In this document: positions 57,475-64,000 of the stretch, in pieces
How positions within the stretch are numbered: the stretch's first letter is position 1
How the letters are laid out: each line of letters opens with the position of its first letter
From: Methanosarcina sp. ERenArc_MAG2
Lineage (GTDB): Archaea > Halobacteriota > Methanosarcinia > Methanosarcinales > Methanosarcinaceae
Reading direction: 5' to 3'
Assembly: GCA_023955635.1 (NCBI GenBank)
Contig: JAMXHR010000018.1
Span: 16,309 to 80,308, forward strand
Length of the DNA: 64,000 nucleotides
Notes under the pieces: generated by a model
Told to the model about the DNA's origin: nothing
Seen by the model: only the letters and a program-made list of their open reading frames with translations
Databases searched by the model: none
Translations under genes and position numbers: made by a program

Positions 57475-60400
57475 TTACTTTGCTGGATCTGAGCCGGATT
57501 GTTTTTGTTCTGTTACGGTAAACTTGATCTTAACTTCAGTCCCAGAATCTCTATTTAATTCAATTTCGCCCCCTAACTGGTCTACTAGGATTTCCACTAA
57601 CTGTAAGCCAAGAGAGCTGGAGTTTTCTAAATTAAACTTTTCAGGAATACCAATTCCATCATCCAAGACTGTTAAAATAAAAGTAGTGCTTTTATGATCT
57701 TTTTTTGTGCTTTCCTGCCCTCTGTTTGCGAGTTCTGCAGATTCTTCCCTGTGAAGTTTGATTTGAATTTTCCCATTATCTCTTCCTGAAAATGCGTACT
57801 TTAGGGAGTTTGAAACAAGTTCGTTAATGATTATCCCCAGTGGAACTGCAATATCCGTATCAAAGAAAATGTTTTCTTCCAAATCGATGTTCAGGCTCGT
57901 ATTGGCATTTCCAACCTTGTATGTCTGGAAAAGGCTTTCAACAAGCTTCTCAAGGTATGGCGAGAAGTTTAGTATATCATTTCCTCTGCCTTCGTGCAGC
58001 TCTTCGTGGATAAGGGCAATTGATATTACTCTGTCCTGACTCTCTCTGAAAGCGTTAAGAACTTCCATATCCTCAACATGTTCTCTGCTTCTGAACTTTT
58101 CAGCTTGTAGGTCAAGAAGGGAAGAGATCACTTGAAGATTATTTTTTATTCTATGATGGATTTCTTTTTTCTGGCTTCTTCAGCTTTTGCCAGTAATTTT
58201 TCCGCATTGATTTGCGCAGTAATGTCTCTGCCAATAACTGAGATAGCCATCAGCTGTCCAGAAGTGTCAAAAACTGGAGAATAAGTCACTGAAACATTAA
58301 TTATTGTACCATCCTTTTTTAGCCGTAAAGTTCTGTAATGCTGGACTTTTTCTCTCTGTTTAACTTTTTCAATTAACTTTTTTATTTCTCCTTTAAGATT
58401 ATCCGGTTCAAGGATTGAGACACTTTTCCCCAGAATTTCTTCAGCCGAATAACCGTAAATATGCTCTGCCCCCTGATTCCAGCTTGTAATAATACCATCG
58501 AAAGACTCAGTTACAATAGCATCATTTGATGATTCCACAGCATCTGCTAATATCCTTATTTTCTCTTCTGCTTTCTTACGCTCAGTAATGTCCTGAGTTG
58601 TTCCTTTTATTCGAATAGGGCGATTATCCTCATCAAAAATAATCTTTGGGTGTGTATGAACAGTACGTTCTTCCCCACTAGCTAAGATAATCCTATAATC
58701 AATACTTTTAAACTCCCCTTTTAGCCCTTTTTTAACGGCATCATCAAAATAGTCTCGATTGTCAGGATGCATATAATTTAAAAGTTCCTCGTAAGTTGCA
58801 CCTGATTCTTGAAGATTAAGTCCGTAAATACGATACATTTCATCAGACCATTGGACTTCCCCAGTTACAAGATTCCAATCCCAATTTCCAATATGAACCA
58901 TTTTTTGAGCTTCAGCAAGACCGTTTTCGCTTTCTTTTAGTAATTCATAAGCCTTCTTAAGCTCTGCTGTACGCTCTTCAACCAGTTTTTCTAAATTATC
59001 AAGGGTTTCTTTCAGTTTATTCTCTGCTTCTTTACGCTTGGTAATGTCTCTCAAAATCCATGCAAGTTTCCCTTTTTCAGGAATGAATGCATAAATATCA
59101 ATATAGCTATTCGCTACCTTGCTAAAAACTTCAAATTGAGCTGACTGACCAGTGAGTGCAGTTTCGCCGAACTTTTTGATCGTTATCGGGGTCGTATTGG
59201 GGAAGACTTCTAACATAGTCTTGCCTATTAGATCTTCCCTCTTTACACCTAAACTAAGCTCATAAGCAGGATTTATCTCATGGTAACGATAGTCATAAGG
59301 CCTACCATCCTTATCGTATAGGATTTTTGTAAGGGCGAAACCTTCGGTCATGTTTGTAAAGAGCATCCGGTAATGCTCCTCACTTTTCTGAAGAGCCGCC
59401 TCTGCTTCTTTTCTTTCAGTAATATCACGTGCAGCTGCAAAAACCCCAGTTACCTTGCCATTCTCATCTCTATAAACTGAAGCATTGTACAAAACAGGAG
59501 TTATATGTCCGTCCTTATGCTTAATTTCTAGAGGATAATCCCAGACTTTGCCATCTGTGAATACCTGCTGATAGCCTCTACGGGCTTTTTCAGGTTCGGT
59601 AAAGTAATCCGAAAAATCAGTCCCAATCAACTCTCTTCTCGAATATCCAGTGACCTGTTCTGTAGCACCATTTACATCTGTAATCTTACCATCATACCCA
59701 ATGGTTACCAAAGGATCCAAGCTGGCTTCAATAAGACTGCGATTATAAAGATTTGACAGTTTGAGAGCTTCTTCTGTTTTTTTGCGTTCGGTAATATCAA
59801 TAAATGCAGAAATGGATCCGCTCAGGTTTCCCTGCTCGTCACGTAAGGGTCTGGAATTGCCCAATACATGTCGTATCTTTCCGTCAGCAGATACGAGATC
59901 TAGCTCGCAGTCGTTTATCTCTCTTCCTCTAGCCGCCATTTGCGACGGCATATCTGCAGGGAGCATCTCCACTCCATCCTTGAATAATTTAAACGTCTCG
60001 GGCCTCTCTCCTTCGGGAGCTGACTTGGAGAAATTTGTACCTACAGGAAGCTGTAGCCATTCATAAGATAAATGGTTACCAGTTATCTGAAGCACCTGAG
60101 GATCGTGTGAGATATAAACTGCGACAGGCACAGCATCCAGAACAGCCGACAGTTCGTCAGAGCGAGCCCGCTCACACCTTTCACTCTCCTGAAGTGCTTC
60201 TAAAAGGGTATCGAGGTCCGCCAGCGACTGGGCAAGCTTGAAGTTACTGTGGCTTAGTTGTGAGATCATGTTGGCAAGTTTCATGAAGAAGGACATGTTT
60301 TTGTTCACAGCTTCCCTACTTAACCGTGGAACTTTTTCAAGCGCTGTTATGTATTCCTCCTCGTTGAAACCGTATTGTCTAGCCTGGGACCGGAAAAGAT

Positions 60401-61095
60401 CATATTCCAGAGGCTCGTCTTCAAAAAGAAATGCCCTGAGAAGATATTGCCGATGTGCTGGCCTCCCACAATGAGAGGGGTCGCTACGTCCCACATATTA
60501 TTCTTGCACTTATACATCTTAAACTCTCCAGGGGCAACACCCAGGGAGAGTTTTGTATCACTTTCTACACAGTGCTTGCAGGTTTCGGGGTGGACCCTGT
60601 GGAATCTTGAGCAAATCTCTTGCCGCCCAGCAATTATCGGAATATTACCTTTAAGATCAACTAGGGCTATGGTAATGTGAGTAAGTTCATATAAATCATC
60701 CATGAGAGATTGAATCGCTGGAATATCAATAATATCAGCCAGCTCAAGGTTTACCCCTCCTGAGCTTTACTCCCCAGAAGTTTTTCTTCAAATTCTCTCC
60801 GGTCACTTATATCAAATCCATAAATGTTTACACACTCTTCTTCTGGTAAGGCATGAAACGCTACCCAGTATACTTTTTTCCCCACTTTAACTTCCATTTT
60901 TTCCGGACTATTCCGGGAAATTACATTCTTCGCAATATTTCCGATACTTGAAGGTAGTTTTTCTCCTACTGCCACACCCCACTCATGCAATAGGGGCTCA
61001 CCCGCTTTGTTCGAGTAAATAACGGTCCCATCCTTTGCTACATTGAGTACAGGATTAGGGTTATCTGCCGGAAATTGCTCCCTCTTTGTGTTCAT
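57475..61095 (-). CDS. PAS-PocR-multiPAS sensor histidine kinase (three frameshifts)
   Basis: Reading from 61095: a PAS domain (PADNPNPVLNVAKDGTVIYS), then after one base added in C4 (60754-60757) a PocR sensor (ICSRFHRVHPETCKHCVESD, KMYKCKNNMWDVATPLIVGG). After A5 (60423-60427) it continues FEDEPLEYDLFRSQA. Five more PAS domains follow, several ending in DITERK. After T6 (58165-58170) comes the HisKA_2 box EIHHRIKNNLQVISSLLDLQ, then an HATPase (IINELVSNSLKYAFSG, VLDDGIGIPEKF, SSLGLQLVEILVDQLGGEI). About 1,200 residues, no membrane helices. PocR domains sense small ligands, and its Cys motif may hold metal. No response regulator is adjacent. Confidence 0.88.
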
Positions 61096-61752
61096 TTTAT
61101 CCTCTTCAGGCTTGTCTTTTTTGATGAGGTATGCTTTCTCTTAACCACATTGTTTAAAACGCTCACAGAAAAAATGAAACATTAAATATATAATAATATA
61201 ATTCGCGCTCTATATAAAAGATATTTTATTTTGATTATTATAGTAATCTTTGAGGATAATATACGAATGACCCCTTAGAAAGTAATATAAGGCTCAGAAT
61301 AAATAATTTTTTATTTAAATACGAAGCATTGACCTTGGATTTGAAAGGTATACTATTTATAAAGAAACTTATTCCCTGTGAAAACTCAGGTAACATCAAA
61401 GTAGAAATTACAAGAACTGAACTACTTTTTTAGATCACAAGAACAAAGATATCTATAAATTGAGTAAACAGCAATAGTACTTAGTTGTGAATGATCCTAG
61501 TTGTGAGATGATCCAAAACTCTAAATTATTTCTCAGAATTTTAATTTCCAAAAGATTAATTGAGTTTCCGACCATGAAAATAATAGTTCTGAGACTCTAT
61601 TAACGTGAAAATATAATTGATATTGGGATAGGCTCAATAGCAAATGAGATCTCGATACCCCACGTTTATATCTGTTTTATTTTTCACGCATCTATTTTGG
61701 TCTGGAAAAATTGAGATGGGAAAAATGGGTAAAATATGAGTTAAAAAGAGTT
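61096..61752. other. Spacer with dispersed repeat next to the tRNA-Leu relic
   Basis: About 650 bp, AT-rich. 61553-61640 is homologous to 26367-26450 near tRNA-Trp. No gene seen. Confidence 0.5.
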
Positions 61753-61840
61753 TGGTGCGAGAGGTGCGATTCAAACACAAGAACTCCTACGAGAATAGAT
61801 TCTGAACCTATCGCCTTTGCCCGGACTTTTCTGCCTTAAC
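61753..61840 (-). pseudogene. tRNA-Leu(CAG) relic lacking its 5' acceptor strand
   Basis: The minus strand reads AAGTCCGGGCAAAGGCG (D-arm), ATAGG-TTCAGAA-TCTAT (anticodon CAG), a variable arm TCTCGTAGGAGTTC, a weakened T-arm around GTTTGAATC and acceptor CTCTCGC, then ACCA. The 5' end should be GCGAGAG but is AT-rich unrelated sequence. The T-stem has mismatches, so it is not a working tRNA. It might be an old recombination or att-type remnant. Confidence 0.7.
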
Positions 61841-61885
61841 TATATTGCTAAGTTTCGAGTTCCTCAAATTTGAATCTGTCTACAA

Positions 61886-62173
61886 TTAGCTTTGTTGATT
61901 TAGGAACCTTTCCACCATAACCCACTCAACTTTCTTTATGTATTTTGCCTGAAGCTTGGAAATATAAAGAACATTGCTACCAACGAGTATCTTAATGTCG
62001 GAAGGTTTGGGAGAGGCTGTACCGAGCGGAAGAAGTACAGGACCCTCAGGGGATGTAGAGAGCCTGAAATCCTGCCCGCTCTTTCTTATATAGGCTCTTA
62101 CCTTTTCGTCAATTGCAAAGGACGGAATCATATTAGCACCACGCAGAGTTGTCCGGGGAAGATAAATAATCAC
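61886..62173 (-). CDS. Hypothetical protein, about 80-95 residues
   Basis: The protein contains MIPSFAIDEKVRAYIRKSGQ, then DFRLSTSPEGPVLLPLGTAS and DIKILVGSNVLYISKLQAKY, ending with a Trp/Val-rich helix. It looks like a genuine small soluble alpha/beta protein with conserved-type composition. I recognise no family. The start may be the ATG at 62131 (GGTG upstream) or 62173. It is divergent from srp19, with about 110 bp between. Confidence 0.55.
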   Translation of the reverse strand: MIIYLPRTTLRGANMIPSFAIDEKVRAYIRKSGQDFRLSTSPEGPVLLPLGTASPKPSDIKILVGSNVLYISKLQAKYIKKVEWVMVERFLNQQS

Positions 62174-62286
62174 AGGTTATAATTCAAGAATAATGAAAAA
62201 CTCCTCAGGTAAGAAAGGAGACCTGTACTGAAGAGGCTTTCTGGGCAGTTTTAAATTGAATGAAAGCAATCTAGAGCGAAGATATT

Positions 62287-62598
62287 ATGATGATGAAAGA
62301 TAAGGGAAAACTTGTAATCTGGCCCGCATACATCGACCAGACGAAGTCAAGGAGCAGGGGCAGAATAATCTCCCGGAAAAATGCGATAAAGGAGCCTCAT
62401 CTCAATGAGATAAAAGAAGCAGCAAGACAACTTGGGCTGAGCCCTGAAATAGAGCCAGAAAAAGCCTACCCGAAGACATGGTGGGAAATAAGCGGGAGAG
62501 TGCTTGTGGACGACAAAGGTCCGAAATCCATCATTGCAAAACAGATAGCTTCATCCATAAAGAGGATGAGAGGCCAGGAGAGTCCTGCCAGAACTTAA
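62287..62598 (+). CDS. srp19: Signal recognition particle protein SRP19
   Basis: The 103-residue protein has KLVIWPAYIDQTKSRSRGRI, then ISRKNAIKEPHLNEIKEAAR, PEKAYPKTWWEISGRVLVDD and KGPKSIIAKQIASSIKRMRG. It binds SRP 7S RNA and prepares it for SRP54. Intact, normal archaeal length. Three Met codons start it (ATG ATG ATG), so the exact start is uncertain by two residues. Confidence 0.93.
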   Translation: MMMKDKGKLVIWPAYIDQTKSRSRGRIISRKNAIKEPHLNEIKEAARQLGLSPEIEPEKAYPKTWWEISGRVLVDDKGPKSIIAKQIASSIKRMRGQESPART

Positions 62599-62723
62599 AG
62601 ATCAGAACCTAAAATTACATTTTGTTTTTTGATAGGAAAAAGAGACGAGTTGAGAAGTTCCACACAAGTTGAGAAGTTCCTGATCTGAGCTTTAAGGAAG
62701 CCCATATAAAATCCAGTTAGCCT

Positions 62724-63047
62724 TTATTTTAACCTTTTATAGGGATACCTCATTTCTTTTCCGCAGCGCTGGCAGGAGACAACAATATACCCCTCTTTCA
62801 GTCTGTAGCGGGCATTGTTTCCAGGGATCAGGAAAGCATAGCAATGTTTACAGATCCTACTTTTTATTTCCCGTGGAATACTCATCCTGTTTCTCATAGA
62901 AATATTCCGGATGATTTGCACGTAGCGCTCGCTGCGTTCAGGATGTTCTGCAAACTCCTTTTTCGCAAGCTCAAAAAGTCGCCACATACGCTGGACTGCA
63001 ACGACTTGAATCAGATTTTTTTGTTGTTTTCTTGCCATTTTAGACAT
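62724..63047 (-). CDS. rnp4: RNase P protein component 4 (Rpp21/Rpr2 family)
   Basis: The protein has basic N-terminal helices (MARKQQKNLIQVVAVQRMWR and LFELAKKEFAEHPERSERYV), then QIIRNISMRNRMSIPREIKS, RICKHCYAFLIPGNNARYRL and VVSCQRCGKEMRYPYKRLK. Two CxxC pairs bind zinc. It forms the Rpp29-Rpp21 module of archaeal RNase P for tRNA 5' processing. The ATG at 63038 (MARKQQ) is an alternative start. Confidence 0.92.
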   Translation of the reverse strand: MSKMARKQQKNLIQVVAVQRMWRLFELAKKEFAEHPERSERYVQIIRNISMRNRMSIPREIKSRICKHCYAFLIPGNNARYRLKEGYIVVSCQRCGKEMRYPYKRLK

Positions 63048-63115
63048 GGGTAGACCGATCCTGCGGTTTATCTCGGCTCAAAATCCGATTCCTTAATCGT
63101 CATTAAAAAGAGAAA

Positions 63116-63786
63116 TCAGGAGTCAAGAATAGTCACATTAATTTCAGGATTCTTGCCGTGTACAAGAGCCTTAAACTTTTCGGGGTTTCCTTCCGTATTT
63201 CCTGATCTCTCGTAGTGCATTGGAATTACGACCTTTGGGGCCAGGACTGCAACGGCATTAGCAGCCTCTTCCTCGTTCATTGTATACGTGCCCTCAATCG
63301 GCAAAAGGGCGACATTGGCCCTGATATTCTCCATTTCGGGGAAGAAGTCACAGTCTCCTGCATGGTAGATTCTGATTCCTCCAATCTCTACGATGTACCC
63401 AACTCCGGACCCACGGGGATGATAAGGTTTATTGATATTATAGGCTGGAACTACCTCAATCCGAATTCCTTTGATTTCAAGCCCGTCCGCCAGGATATCT
63501 CCCTCAGAAACTCGCCTTGCGTCCCCCTGAATTGCAGGGAACAGCTCTCAGGAATTAGTGTTGTTGAGTCAGACCGTCTGACCTTTCTGATATCCTCAGG
63601 ACTGCAATGGTCAAAGTGCTCATGAGTGATCAACAGGATATCTGCCTTATCATCGAAAGCCGGCTCTTCACTGATTTCAAAAGGGTCTATATAGATTTTT
63701 TTGCCATCTCCTTCAAGCAAAAAACCAGAGTGACCCAACCACTGAATAGTAACATTCCCAATCTTTACACTGTTCATTTCATACAC
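63116..63786 (-). CDS. MBL-fold metal-dependent hydrolase (UPF0173-like, frameshifted)
   Basis: VTIQWLGHSGFLLEGDGKKI, then YIDPFEISEEPAFDDKADIL and LITHEHFDHCSPEDIRKV (HxHxDH metal motif). The frame breaks at C5 (63523-63527), and one more base gives GDARRVSEGDILADGLEIKG. PYHPRGSGVGYIVEIGGIRI, then YHAGDCDFFPEMENIRANVA and VVIPMHYERSGNTEGNPEKF supply further metal-binding His/Asp residues. The family is widespread and poorly defined. Cytoplasmic. Confidence 0.87.
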
Positions 63787-64000
63787 CTTCGGACTCCGTA
63801 GCTTTTGAGAAAAACTTATAGAAAGATTGTTCCGGGATTATATTAATAGTATCCGATAGCGTTGACTCTATTATTAAAAGAAAAAAGAATCTTAAAATTA
63901 CGGGCAAACTTCTGGCTTTAAAGAATCTTTAGATAAGCACTCTGAAGCTTGAGAAGAGGTGGAGAATTCTGGCCGAGGCTGACTACCTGTCTTTTTGACA

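Noticed and set aside
61753..61840. Functional tRNA-Leu gene
   Set aside because: The 5' acceptor strand is missing and the T-stem is mismatched.

Overview
The window is almost certainly from a Methanosarcina chromosome (Euryarchaeota, Methanosarcinales). Archaeal information-processing genes (fibrillarin/Nop5, aIF2-alpha, L44e, S27e, Nop10, PriS, GINS, RfcS, SRP19, Rpp21, pelota, histone) sit beside genes typical of that genus: bacterial-type GroES/GroEL, methanopterin and formylmethanofuran genes, DUF1608-type S-layer domains with a GFEV-type C-terminal anchor, a PocR/PAS histidine kinase, and AT-rich spacers full of insertion sequences and MITEs. The species was not determined.

Layout. 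1-3954 (minus strand): box C/D RNP genes flpA-nop5, methanopterin gene mptG, then a DUF2953/GerW pair. 4105-5899: a secreted beta-helix protein and a decayed upstream copy. 6405-7823: alpha/beta hydrolase and phosphoribosyltransferase. 7892-9609: a complete IS1634-type element. 9645-13147: a broken lipoprotein gene, two small zinc proteins and three tandem PRC-barrel domains. 13692-17548: DUF362 ferredoxin, then a wHTH regulator divergent from groES-groEL. 17850-22958: RNase H-like protein, aminotransferase and a secreted protein. 23024-25984: repeats and a transposon nested in a transposon. 26013-29904: intron-bearing tRNA-Trp, Mop protein, acetyltransferase, a MITE, an orphan FwdB and tRNA-Ser. 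30102-36027 (minus): EndoQ, PAC2, Nop10, aIF2-alpha, S27e, L44e, GINS51 and PriS.

36301-39491 is the most unusual block. It holds a stand-alone formylglycine-generating-enzyme-like (FGE/C-lectin fold) protein, a small EACC1-like protein and a caspase fused to a second FGE-like domain. Both FGE C-termini look like the variable regions of diversity-generating retroelements. 39850-43340 encodes RqcH and pelota (stalled-ribosome handling). 43960-46168 is a two-domain S-layer protein. The remainder includes DUF1614, the c-di-AMP synthase DacZ, ThpR, RfcS, a DedA-like small exporter, a 2[4Fe-4S] ferredoxin with an in-frame UAG, histone, two methyltransferases, a type IV pilin, a lipoprotein, a large sensor kinase, SRP19, RNase P component 4 and an MBL-fold hydrolase.

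Caveat on quality. About 30 genes are split by apparent base losses, nearly all in short homopolymers. The tandem S-layer repeats act as internal controls: each copy keeps the base the other has lost. I therefore read most split genes as intact genes with consensus undercalls and give the full span. In-frame stop codons and altered start codons are substitutions and are not explained this way.
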